The notes under the pieces are model-generated. The model did not search any database, was not told the origin of the DNA, and saw only the letters and a list, made by a program, of their open reading frames with translations. The position numbers and the translations under genes were made by a program. A stretch of 64,000 nt of DNA from Salticus scenicus. Its lineage: Eukaryota; Arthropoda; Arachnida; Araneae; Salticidae. Shown in pieces: positions 36,610-45,693 of the stretch (its first letter is position 1; every line of letters begins with the position of its first letter). The DNA is taken from assembly GCA_963930645.1 (NCBI GenBank), contig CAWVNO010000515.1, forward strand, positions 372,001 through 436,000. Direction: 5' to 3'.

Positions 36610-37991
36610 TTGGTGCCGATTTAGGCGTTCCCAATTGAGGCGGTAGTAGAAAATTGTCCCAGTTGAGGCGCTGGGGGGAAAGCACTGGTAGCCGGTTTTG
36701 AGGTTACCACATCTGACTTAGAAGCGCCCTGCAACCATCGTTATGAATTTAGATCCTTCAACTAAAAGTAATGAAATAGAAAACGACAGATGTAATAGGA
36801 AAACATGTAAACTAGTGTTGTGTCATGCACGTATGTACGCTTCGTTCACAGGAAAATCAAAAAAAAAAAAAAATCACTGGACACCCTTACCTCGCTGTGC
36901 ATGAATCTGAGAAAGCATGTAACTCGTTTTCGCAGCAATCAGTATCACGCACGTATGTACGCTTCGCTCACATGAAAACAAAAAAAAAAAAAAAAAACTT
37001 CACTGGACACCCCCTACCTCGCTGTGCATGAATCTGAGAAAGAATATAACTCGTTTTCGCAGCAATCAGTATCACACACGTATGTTTGCTTCGCTCACAT
37101 GAAAAAAAAAATCACCGGACACTCCTACCTCGCTGTGCATGAATCTGAGAACGCATGTAACTCGTTTTCACAGCAATCAGTATCACGCACGTATGTTCGC
37201 TTCGCTCACATGAAAACCAAAAAAAACATCACTGGACACCCCTACCTCGTTGTGCATGAATCTGAGAACGCATGTAACTCGTTTTCGCAGCAATCAGTAT
37301 CACGTACGTATGTTCGCTACGCTCACATGAAAAAAAAACACCACTAGACACCCCTACATTGCTGTGCATGAATCTGAGAACGCATGTAACTCGTTTTCAC
37401 AGCAATCAGTATCACGCACGTATGTTCGCTTCGCTCACATGAAAACCAAAAAAAAACATCACTGGACACCCCTACCTCGTTGTGCATGAATCTGAGAACG
37501 CATGTAACTCGTTTTCGCAGCAATCAGTATCACGTACGTATGTTCGCTACGCTCACATGAAAAAAAAACACCACTAGACACCCCTACATTGCTGTGCATG
37601 AATCTGAGAACGCATGTAACTCGTTTTCGCAGCAATCAGTATCACGCACGTATGTTCGTTTCGCTCACATGAAAACCAAAAAAAAAATCACTGGACACCC
37701 CTACCTCGCTGTGCATGAATCTGAGAACGCATGTAACTCGTTTTCGCAGCAATCAGTATCACGCATGTAAACTAACAAGGAGAATTTGTTTTCCGTTATT
37801 CCTCTGCTAAACTAACAAGGAACAAAAGGTCTTTCAAACTTTGACAAGTATAGTAATAAATGCGCCAAATAGCCAAGTATAACAATCACCGCCTCAAACG
37901 GGAATAGCCAACAACCCTTTTCACCCCCACCGCCTCAATCGGGACAATTTTCATCTATCGCCTCAATTGGGACATTACCAGAAGGAATAAG
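36610..37991. mobile_element. TIR element carrying a 115 bp tandem array, inserted in pol
   Basis: Inverted ends of about 50 bp: TCCCAATTGAGGCGGTAG then AAAATTGTCCCAGTTGAGGC at 36629-36678, mirrored at 37923-37972. The gypsy reading frame stops at AACCTTAAAAAA...AGAT and resumes at AAAAGATCATTTTCC, so AAAAGAT at both sides may be the target duplication (7 bp, with one mismatch if 8). No transposase. The exact outer ends are uncertain by about 20 bp because the sequence outside the 50 bp TIR is not mirrored. Confidence 0.65.
36827..37767 (+). repeat. Tandem array, unit about 115 bp, eight copies with a two-unit superstructure
   Basis: The anchor GTGCATGAATCTGAGAA recurs with ATG at about 36901, 37028, 37139, 37256, 37368, 37486, 37598 and 37714. 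Units alternate between an A type (CATCACTGGACACCCCTACC) and a B type (CACCACTAGACACCCCTACA). Units 4-5 and 6-7 form a nearly exact 230 bp higher-order repeat. Unit length changes mainly in a poly-A tract. The long open frames through it simply reflect the periodicity and are not proteins. Confidence 0.85.
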
Positions 37992-38099
37992 AAAAGATCA
38001 TTTTCCATGAATGACGAAATTGCATACTGCGGTTACAAAATTGATAAAAATGGCATACACAAAACGAAAAAAAAAAAAAAAAAAAAAAAAGAATTCTGC

Positions 38100-38676
38100 T
38101 ATTTTAAATGCTCCGACACCTAAAAACGTAACTCAAGTAAAAGCATTCTTAGACTTAGTATCTTAATATTTTAGATTTGTTCCTGAATTATCTTCAATTG
38201 CTTATCCTCTAAATGAATTATTGCATAAAAATGTAAATTTTCGGTGGACAAAAAATTGCGAGAATTCATTTAATGCAATTAAACAGGAAATTACTTCCAA
38301 AAGGATTCTCTCACACTTTAATCCTAAATTTTCCTTGATTTTAGCCACTGATGCTTCTCCTTATGGAATTTCGACAGTACTTTCGCCTACAATGCCAGAT
38401 AACTCCAAAAAACCCATAGCTTTTGTTTCTAGAATTTTGTCTTCAGCAGAAAAGCGGTATTGTCAGGTAGATAAAAAAGCGTTATCAATAATTTTTGGAG
38501 TAAAGAAATTTTTTCAATTTTTATATGGTAGAAAATTCACCCTGTATACGGATAATAAACCTCTAGTTTCCATATTTTCACCCGTAAAAAGTATTCCAGT
38601 ACTTTCGGCAGACAGAATGCAAAGATATGCTTTATATCTTCAAACATTCCAATATGATATTAAATATAAAATATAA
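38100..38676 (+). pseudogene. pol remnant: RNase H domain
   Basis: Starts with the end of the RT thumb (PTPKNVTQVKAFL-like, then a stop near 38165). It continues with the gypsy RNase H block: FRWTKNCENSFNAIKQEI, ATDASPYGISTVLS, RYCQVDKKALSIIF, FTLYTDNKPLVSIF. The two aspartates expected at the TDAS and TDNK positions are present. The frame ends at a stop at about 38675. Confidence 0.85.
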
Positions 38677-38934
38677 TAGAGCACAGAAATGCCGTAGCTC
38701 TATCACGTCTTCCAATACGTAGTGAAAACTTACTGCTGTAGTCGTCAAATCCCCTAGAACCAGAAAAAGTCACCAAATTTGTCACCAAATTTATTTGGCA
38801 ACACTGATGAATCTGATTGCTTATTTGTTCACCAAATTAGCACTTTCCCTTTAACAACAAAAATGTTGTCTGCAAGTTCTAAGTGGGATCCAGTATTGAA
38901 AGAAATGTATAAACACTTAATATCAGGCACATAG

Positions 38935-39780
38935 ATGCCAAATTACTTACTTCTCGGACATAAACAAGAAGATTATTCTTTACTAAATAACTACATATTA
39001 CAAGGAAATCGAGATATAATTCCAACAGTTCACAGGCAAAAAGTTTTACAAGAATTACATTTTGGCCATTTTGGCATAGTTAAAATGAAAGCACTGGTAC
39101 GTAGTTTTGTATGGTGGCCAGGTATTGATAAAGATATTGAAGAACTGGCCAATAATTGTTCTATTTGTGTTAAATTAAAACACGATCCTAACAAAATTGA
39201 TAACCACCACTTGGAATATCCCACAACACCATGGCAAAGAATACACATTGATTTTTTTGGCCCAATTATGGGAAAAATGTTTTTAATTGTAGTAGATGCT
39301 CATAGCAAATGGACAAAAGTGTTCATCGTTCTGAGTACAACTACTGAGAACACAATAAACTGTCTTTCTTCTCTTTTTGCCAGATATGGTTATCTTGTGT
39401 TCCTTGTGCCTGATAATGGACCACAATTCACATCAGAACAGTTCAAACATTTTTTACAAAGTAAGGGCATAAAACATATCTTAACTGCACCATATCATCC
39501 CGCTAGAAATGGTCAGGCCGAAGATACGTCCAGACGATAAAGAAAGGATTGAAGTCCTTAAATGCAGAACCAGGAAATCTCCAATTTAAGTTAAACGAAT
39601 TTTTACTTCAATATAGACTAATGCCTCATATTACAACATGGGAGAGTCCCGTATCATTATTTCTCAAAAGAAATATAAGATCAAAATTAGATTTACTTGT
39701 ACCTAATGTTAAAAATCATGTTGAAAACAAACTACAGAAAAATACTTTTAACACGAAAAAATAAGCGAATTCCAAGTAAA
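38935..39780 (+). pseudogene. pol remnant: integrase domain
   Basis: A zinc-binding N-terminal part (HFGHFGIVKMKALVRSFVWW, then CSICVKLKH) precedes the catalytic core with WQRIHIDFFGP, VVDAHSKWTKVF, DNGPQFTS and a NGQAE motif, so the D, D and E positions can be seen. A stop at about 39538, immediately after the glutamate, and a frame change split the core from its C-terminal part (39549-39764). An active enzyme would insert the cDNA; this one is broken. Confidence 0.85.
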
Positions 39781-40060
39781 TGAAAAAGTTTCAGTACGTA
39801 ATTACACATCGGGAGATAAATGGAAAATAGATAAAATAGTTTCCAGAATAGGTAAACTGCATTATAAAATTCAAGTAGGTCCATATATGTGGAAAAGACA
39901 CATCGGTCAAATAACAAGTGTAGGTTCCAGAATACAACTGGAAGAAGCTACAAATCCTAATGGAAGTCAGGAAAAGATAGTCAATGCAAATATTCCCATT
40001 GTTCCCGATGACAAGAGTCCACATCCACAATATGATGGAAAAGCTAGATCTGGTGAGAAG

Positions 40061-40215
40061 CCTTCCATGACACCAGATCCTGAACCTAATGATGCAAGGC
40101 CTTCCATGACACCATATCCTGAACCTCATGATGCAAGACTTCCATGACACCATATCCTGAACCTCATGATGCAAGGCCTTCCATGACACCGGATCCAGAA
40201 CCTCTTGATGCAAGA
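40061..40215 (+). repeat. 39 bp minisatellite at the 3' end of pol, four units
   Basis: CCTTCCATGACACCA(G/T)ATCC followed by TGAACCTAATGATGCAAGG recurs near 40061, 40100, 40138 and 40177. In frame it encodes a 13-residue repeat of the type PSMTPDPEPNDAR. The third unit has lost one base, which shifts the frame. Confidence 0.8.
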
Positions 40216-40469
40216 AAAAAAAGCACTTAGGGAAAAGCCCACTGCTGAAACAGATCCGCTACCAACCGACAGGAGATCTATGATGTCTACAAAGTCTAGA
40301 GAAATGGATGTGATTACTAACAGTGATAAAAATCTTAAGAGTGCTCCAGATAAAGAAATAAAACCTGAACATTCTAAACTTAAAAACACTAACATATCTT
40401 TACCCCAACAGGTTTTAAGAAGATCAAATAGAGTGAGAAAACCTCCCATCATGTATGGTGCAAGAAATT

Positions 40470-40483
40470 AAGGGGAGGAGAGT
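40470..40483 (+). other. Polypurine tract of the gypsy element
   Basis: AAGGGGAGGAGAGT lies directly before the 3' LTR start, the position where plus-strand DNA synthesis would be primed. Confidence 0.7.
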
Positions 40484-40991
40484 TGTGGTGTATTTCATCA
40501 TTATGTTTCTGATTAAACCTATTGGTCCTCTGGTAAGTGACATCAGATAAATATACAGGTACAGTCGGCTGCAAAATTATTCGAGCACTAGCAATAATCC
40601 CTGTCTAAAAAAGGTACACTTAATACTGCTTTGTTAAATAAATCCTTAGCGAGTCATGTTCTTGGTCAGTCTAAGAACATGATTCGACAAGGATTTATTT
40701 AACAAAACAGTCTTAAGTGTACTTTTTTAATGTAGGAATTATTGGCTAGTGCTCGAAAAATTATGCTGCCGACTGTACCTGTTAACTGTATTGTCCAATC
40801 AATGATCTGTTAATTTCGCATTACTTGTATTAATTCTAAAACAGATCAGTTTTCAAAATGTAACCATTCAAATAATACGTGTTTGTTAGTTGTAATTGTT
40901 CTTCGTGATTTATTAAATTCTCTGTGTCAAAATATACCTCGTCTAATTTATGGCTTAAGTTACAAATCTTCTCCCTGCCAAATACAGTACA
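40484..40991 (+). repeat. 3' LTR of the gypsy element, interrupted by a MITE
   Basis: Aligned with the 5' LTR from TGTGGTGTATTTC to TACAGTACA. A 214 bp insertion plus a TA duplication accounts for its greater length (508 versus 291 bp). Confidence 0.85.
40562..40775. mobile_element. 214 bp palindromic MITE with TA duplication, inside the 3' LTR
   Basis: Left end CAGTCGGCTGCAAAATTATT and right end inverse of CAGTCGGCAGCATAATTTTT. The arms are inverse over nearly the full length, meeting near 40668 around CTTGGTCAGTCTAAG. The 5' LTR shows the empty site GGTACCTG; here it is GGTA-element-TACCTG, which proves a TA target duplication. A relative with similar ends is at 61865-62072. Confidence 0.9.
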
Positions 40992-41247
40992 TGGATGTTG
41001 ATTAGGTGTACGGATTATGTACTTTGGTGAGATTTCGCAAAACTTCGAACGTAGCCGCTGGGGAAGGGGAAGTAAGAATCGGGTAAGTTGATGCCGAAGG
41101 CAGTGGGAACTTAGATTCCTCACGTTGCGAGCGGGAAAAACCTCTGCCGAACACAGCGGGAACTTTAACTCAGGTTATTATTAATGATATAGGATTTTGA
41201 CAACTCATTTAAGTATTGTGTCCAGAGAAGTGGGCAAAGCCTGCTAG

Positions 41248-41965
41248 TATTAAAAATAAAGAAAGAAATATTGATAAAATAACCTTCAGTACACATTTCT
41301 CAATACTTTATCAGAAAGTAAACAAGAAAACGAAATCGAAAATTGTTCATTAATAATATAAATCTCACAGAACATCAGTTTTGATATCGTAGGAAAAGGA
41401 TTTAAAGCAGTAGTGTTATTATTATTATTTATTTATTTATTTATTTTTAAACAACAAATTTGCTTTGAATTACTATGTAGTGATAAAGAGATTCGTTTCC
41501 ATTAAGGGAGTGAGCCACGATGACATTTTCGCCAGCCCTTTTCAAAAATTAAAGATATTTTACAGAGAAATCGGTTATAAAAACGATTTCCTTTCGGTTC
41601 TCTAAAACGCTAATCTGGAACTTAAAAAAACACATAAATTAAAAAATTTGTAACTCACGATTTTATTTCAAAATGTACTAAACACTTTAATTTTTCGGAT
41701 GTGGATAATGTATTCGAAGTTTCAGCTCAATCGTACGATATGATAAGAAGTGGTTCAAAATTCTAAACTGGATTTTGGAACACAAGCCCTCAGACGGCCT
41801 CCTCACTTACCCCCAAGTCCGTTACTGCTTCAGCAGGTATTGTCGTAGGAATTAAACATACATGCAAAATATCGACTTAGTCGAACAATAGTAAGTGTGT
41901 TAACATTCGGAACATATTTTGAACTAGATTTGGGAGTCCAGAGCTCCACCCTTGAATCCGTTGCA
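41248..41965. other. Unassigned; right part is a repeat interrupted by the hAT transposon
   Basis: From about 41816 the sequence (GGTATTGTCGTAGGAATTAA, then GATTTGGGAGTCCAGAG) matches 45435-45560, directly beyond the hAT element, as a diverged tandem unit of about 130 bp. A less similar unit precedes it near 41700-41800. These may be the 3' repeat tail of the Helitron whose helicase lies at 45694-47980 on the minus strand. Confidence 0.4.
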
Positions 41966-42538
41966 TCTTGAGCACAGTGGCGTATGCAAGGGGGGGGGGT
42001 TTGGGGGTTTAAACCCCCCCTTGACAAAATGTATGATAAGAAAAATTAGGCTGTTCCTTACATTTTTTTTCACATTTCAGGCGGAAAAAATGTATGGCAA
42101 CAGTAGAATATTTTTTTCTACGAAGTGGTTTAAAATTATGACTAACTTTTTTTTTCATTTGCTCTGCCATAAACACTCCTACAAATAATTAAACCACTTC
42201 ATTTGCGCGGCGCGAAACTGAAAGGATATTTTCTGAAAGGATTTCACCTTTACTCAAGGACAAGAGGGGTCGACCTCGACCATATGGGGAAGGGGTGACC
42301 TTGAAGAAGTGACCATTTTATCTTTCTACACGTGCAGTACTAGATAACCAATGAAGAAGATATATTCGTGTGGGAGAAAAAAAGGGGAAAGCAAGTGCAA
42401 TAATGTTTTAAAAGAGTGGATAGTTACATTATATGTACGTTGTTTGCTCTGCTTTAATTTCGTTGATTTTTTTTATATAGTTTGGAATATCCCCGAAAAA
42501 GTTGTGATTTTGATATAAAGGAAATCTTTTAAATCAAT

Positions 42539-45046
42539 ATGTCGAAACGATCGAACAAATCGATTTTGACCTTTTTTCCTAAAAAGCCGCGTGAGGACGA
42601 CGCTTATTTGCATAATTCAAGTGCCAGAAAGGAATCATTTGTAAATCCACTTCATTCTGTTCAGCCTGCAAGCAGCACCTTTGTCCATAGTTCATCTTTT
42701 TCCGTCAGTGAAGACTCATCTAATTCGTCAAAGCTAACTGATCAAACATTAACTGCAAAAGAATCATCTGTACCTACTGGATTGGATGCATGTCGTTCCG
42801 ATACTTCTACATGCTTCGTTGAAGCACATCCATATGATATTGGACTTTATGCTGGAAAGGATCTTTCGAATGTAAAGAAAATAGATGTGCTTAACAATAT
42901 CTGGGAGCCAAAGCCAGATTTTTTATTTCCTACAAAGGGGAAAAGAAATCTAAGATTTCAATATAAATGGCTTTGTCGATGGAAATGGATAGCCTATTCC
43001 GACTTGCAGAGTGGTGCATATTGTAAATTCTGTGTTCTTTTTGCACCGAGTGCTGGTGCTGGATCTGGGAAGCAGCCCTTAGGCCAGCTTTGCAAAATTA
43101 AATTTGAGAATTGGAAAGATGCCGTGGAAAAATTTTCCGATCATGAAAAATGCCTGTATCATAGGAAATCGGTAGATATTGCTGGAACCTTATGCAACAT
43201 TCAAGAAGGAAAGGATAAGTCAATTGAGGAACAATTAGACACTGCATCCTTCAAAAGAAAATTAGATAACAGGAAAAAAATCACCCCAATCATTGAAACA
43301 GTTCTGTTTTGTGGAGTGCAAGGTCTTGCTTTGAGAGGACATAGAGATTCGGGAAGAATTGTTGTGGACGAAAATCCAGAAGTAAATGAAGGAAATTTCC
43401 GAGCTCTATTGCGTTTTCGGGGCAAATGCGATCCTGCTTTGAAACAGATTTTAGAAAACAGCGATGGAAACGCTCAATACACAAGTCCAGTTATTCAAAA
43501 TCAAATAATTGAAGTATGTAATGATTTAATATTACAAAATCTGGTCAAAGAAATTAATTCTTCATCATGTTTCTCTATTCTGGCCGATGAAGCGACTGAT
43601 ATAGCGTGTATAGAGCAAATATCCTTGTGCATTCGCTATATTGATCTGAAAAGTTGTATGTTAAAAGAAAACTTTTTACAATTTATTCCGGTTAATGATG
43701 TAACTGGTGAAGGAATAGCTACAGCCATTGTAAATAAGTTGCGCTCTCTAAAAATTGACATCAAGAAATTAAGAGGTCAAGGATATGACGGGGCTGCATC
43801 GATGGCGGGGAAATTAAAAGGAGTGCAAACTCATGTGAGAGAAATTGTCCCTTCAGCTCTCTACGTACATTGTTCAGCACATAGTCTTAACTTGGCTGTA
43901 TCAACAGCTTGTGACATTTTGACTATTAGAAACTGCATGAGAACTATAGCTTTATTATATGATTTCTTAAATACACCAAAAAGACATCATGTACTGGAAA
44001 CTGCCATTCATGAAACGAAAATGTGTTCTACTCGCCGAGAGAAATTAAAAAAGCTCTGTGCAACCCGTTGGTTATTGAGGTACGATTCAGTAGCTGCACT
44101 TATAGAGCTTTTTGATGCTGTCATCGAAACTCTTCAAAAAATTTCGGAGTGGACAGATAAAGATTCATCTGCTAACGCAAATTCTCTTCTATGCACGATA
44201 TTGAACTGCCAGTTTGTCATTTCCCTTTATTGCATCCATAAAGTGTTCGTCTTAACCATGCATTTATGCAAATTTCTGCAGAAACCAACCATTGATTTAC
44301 TGGAAGCTGTAAATCTTGCTGAAGACATCAGCACTGAAATCAAATCCTTGCGGGATAATGCTAATGAGGAGTTCTCAAAAATATTCACTACAGCTTCTGA
44401 ACTTTTACAGAAGTTTGGGTCATCGGTAAAACTCCCACGGCAAGCTGCGAGGCAAACTACTCCTGAAAACGTAACAACCACGACTTTAGAAACATATTTT
44501 CGTGTAAATATTTTCCTCCCATTTCTGGATACCTTCTTGAATCAGCTAGACTCGCGCTTCCTAATGCATCGACAAATTCTGCAAGGTTTCCAAAGCATTG
44601 TTCCCGCCGTGCCGTCAGTTTTAGAACCATCCCAACTTGAGGCCTTTGAACACCTTACAAAATTTTATGAGGATGATATTGTTGGTGAAAAAGAAGATCT
44701 AAAATCCGAAATCACTTTGTGGTATAAACGATTAACAAGAATGAGCCAAGGAAAACCTAGCCCTCCAAAAACTGCTATAGAAGCTCTTGCTGTATGCAAT
44801 AAAGACATTATGCCAAACATATACAAACTTTTGGAAATCTTAGCTGTCCTTCCAGTTTCAACATGCACAAGTGAAAGATCATTCTCAACTCTCCGTCGCC
44901 TGAAGTCTTACTTACGAAATTCCACCAGCAATACAAGGCTGAATGGTCTTGCTCTCCTAAATATATATAGAAACAATACCCCAACAGTAGAAGACATTTT
45001 AAACGAACTAGCAAAAACTTCTCGTCGATTAGACTTCGCTCTGTAA
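42539..45046 (+). CDS. hAT-family transposase (ZMYM/TTF-type zinc finger), 835 residues, intact
   Basis: A single intron-less frame from ATG to TAA. The N-terminus has KSILTFFPKKPRE, a short Lys/Phe motif seen in this hAT subgroup. Residues about 125-230 form a TTF-type zinc finger: WLCRWKWI, YCKFCVLFA, then DHEKCLYHRKS. The catalytic core follows: LADEATDI near residue 350 (first acidic residue), GYDGAASMAGKLKGVQ near 415 and HCSAHSLNLAV near 440. The C-terminal dimerisation block, VSTCTSERSFSTLRRLKSYL near 770-790, carries the conserved glutamate. The enzyme would act in the nucleus, cutting at the element's TIRs and making 8 bp duplications, which agrees with the observed flanks. Domesticated ZMYM-like host proteins share this fold, but the TIRs and duplication show this copy is a transposon. 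Confidence 0.93.
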   Translation: MSKRSNKSILTFFPKKPREDDAYLHNSSARKESFVNPLHSVQPASSTFVHSSSFSVSEDSSNSSKLTDQTLTAKESSVPTGLDACRSDTSTCFVEAHPYDIGLYAGKDLSNVKKIDVLNNIWEPKPDFLFPTKGKRNLRFQYKWLCRWKWIAYSDLQSGAYCKFCVLFAPSAGAGSGKQPLGQLCKIKFENWKDAVEKFSDHEKCLYHRKSVDIAGTLCNIQEGKDKSIEEQLDTASFKRKLDNRKKITPIIETVLFCGVQGLALRGHRDSGRIVVDENPEVNEGNFRALLRFRGKCDPALKQILENSDGNAQYTSPVIQNQIIEVCNDLILQNLVKEINSSSCFSILADEATDIACIEQISLCIRYIDLKSCMLKENFLQFIPVNDVTGEGIATAIVNKLRSLKIDIKKLRGQGYDGAASMAGKLKGVQTHVREIVPSALYVHCSAHSLNLAVSTACDILTIRNCMRTIALLYDFLNTPKRHHVLETAIHETKMCSTRREKLKKLCATRWLLRYDSVAALIELFDAVIETLQKISEWTDKDSSANANSLLCTILNCQFVISLYCIHKVFVLTMHLCKFLQKPTIDLLEAVNLAEDISTEIKSLRDNANEEFSKIFTTASELLQKFGSSVKLPRQAARQTTPENVTTTTLETYFRVNIFLPFLDTFLNQLDSRFLMHRQILQGFQSIVPAVPSVLEPSQLEAFEHLTKFYEDDIVGEKEDLKSEITLWYKRLTRMSQGKPSPPKTAIEALAVCNKDIMPNIYKLLEILAVLPVSTCTSERSFSTLRRLKSYLRNSTSNTRLNGLALLNIYRNNTPTVEDILNELAKTSRRLDFAL

Positions 45047-45058
45047 ATAAGAAAATTC

Positions 45059-45064
45059 AATAAA
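45059..45064 (+). terminator. Polyadenylation signal of the hAT transposase
   Basis: AATAAA lies 13 bases after the stop codon, inside the right end of the transposon. Confidence 0.6.
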
Positions 45065-45442
45065 ATATTTTGCGTAGCGTAACTATGTATTGAATTTTAT
45101 GTTTTGTGTAGCAGTTTGTACAGGCTCTACGTTATTCGTCGCTAATTAAAGATTTTTTAGTTTGATCTTCTAATTGGTGAGTTTGTTTTACTATTTTTCA
45201 TTTTCTTACTCTTATTTTCGGCAAGTAATTATGATATTTTAAAAGATTGTTAAACTTAATTGTAAGCATTTGCATGGATTGAAAATATTTTAGATTAGAA
45301 ATTAATTTATTGTGAAAATTGTGAACAAATGTAATCACACTCATGTTCACGTGTATGTATGTATGTTTATATATATAATTAAAAATTCGGAAGGACGAAC
45401 CCCCCCCCTTGGAAAAATCCTGGATACGCCACTGCTTGAGCA

Positions 45443-45693
45443 TGTATTGTAATCGCAATTACAGATGTACGCAAAATTTTCGTTCAATTGGGCGATAGAA
45501 AGTAAGTTAAAATTCGAAACAAATTTTTAACTGGATTTGGGAGCCCAGTGTCACCAGACTGGACCGTTTGATAATATGTAATGTAATGAAACCTTATCAT
45601 TGTGGTGCTGTGCAAAACAGAGTCTGGTATAATATAATAAAAAAAAATTTGTAACTCATTGAAAGATCTACGGGAAAAATATAAAATTTATTT
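45443..45693. other. Repeat tail beside the helicase remnant
   Basis: The left half continues the ~130 bp unit interrupted by the hAT element (GGATTTGGGAGCCCAGTG). The right half is AT-rich and leads into the minus-strand helicase stop region. Confidence 0.4.

Larger units (their letters stand above)
33189..40991 (+). mobile_element. Degenerate gypsy-type (Ty3-like) LTR retrotransposon
   Basis: Complete in outline: two LTRs starting TGT and ending ACA, a perfect 5 bp target duplication TGGAT (33184-33188 and 40992-40996), gag remnants with a zinc knuckle, then protease, reverse transcriptase, RNase H and integrase in the gypsy order. I see no env-like frame. It is clearly inactive: stop codons, frameshifts, a protease active-site substitution, a 0.7 kb internal duplication of protease-RT, and three nested insertions. 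The LTRs differ at about 30 of 290 positions by eye, so the insertion is old. Confidence 0.9.
30240..41247 (+). mobile_element. Helitron split by nested insertions (about 2.2 kb of own sequence)
   Basis: Starts TCTATATTAATAAAATCAGA directly after an A and ends GTGGGCAAAGCCTGCTAG directly before a T, the canonical Helitron ends. Its own sequence is 30240-31609, 32643-33188 and 40992-41247. Removing the H3 element and the gypsy element rejoins continuous sequence: the gypsy target duplication TGGAT sits in GTGTGGATGTTGATTAGG once the gypsy is removed. The interior is mainly a tandem repeat of about 490 bp; no helicase. Pairing the two ends as one element is inference, supported by orientation and by the clean nested boundaries. 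Confidence 0.6.
41974..45434 (+). mobile_element. Complete hAT transposon, apparently intact
   Basis: 3461 bp. Left end CAGTGGCGTATGCAAGGG, right end inverse of CAGTGGCGTATCCAGG, flanked by a perfect 8 bp duplication CTTGAGCA (41966-41973 and 45435-45442). Poly-G and poly-C tracts lie just inside the ends. It contains one uninterrupted transposase frame (42539-45046) and an AATAAA. Perfect target duplication plus an open transposase suggest a recent insertion. Confidence 0.92.

Noticed and set aside
36825..37347. Open frames encoding a repeated ~38-residue peptide with MHESENACNSF-type words
   Set aside because: They follow exactly the 115 bp tandem array inside a TIR element, with no independent coding signal; unit lengths are not multiples of three throughout.
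36827..37767. Regular repeats considered as a CRISPR array
   Set aside because: Units are continuous tandem copies without unique spacers, and the genome is eukaryotic.
43201..45014. Minus-strand open frames opposite the hAT transposase
   Set aside because: Shadows of a strongly supported plus-strand coding region.
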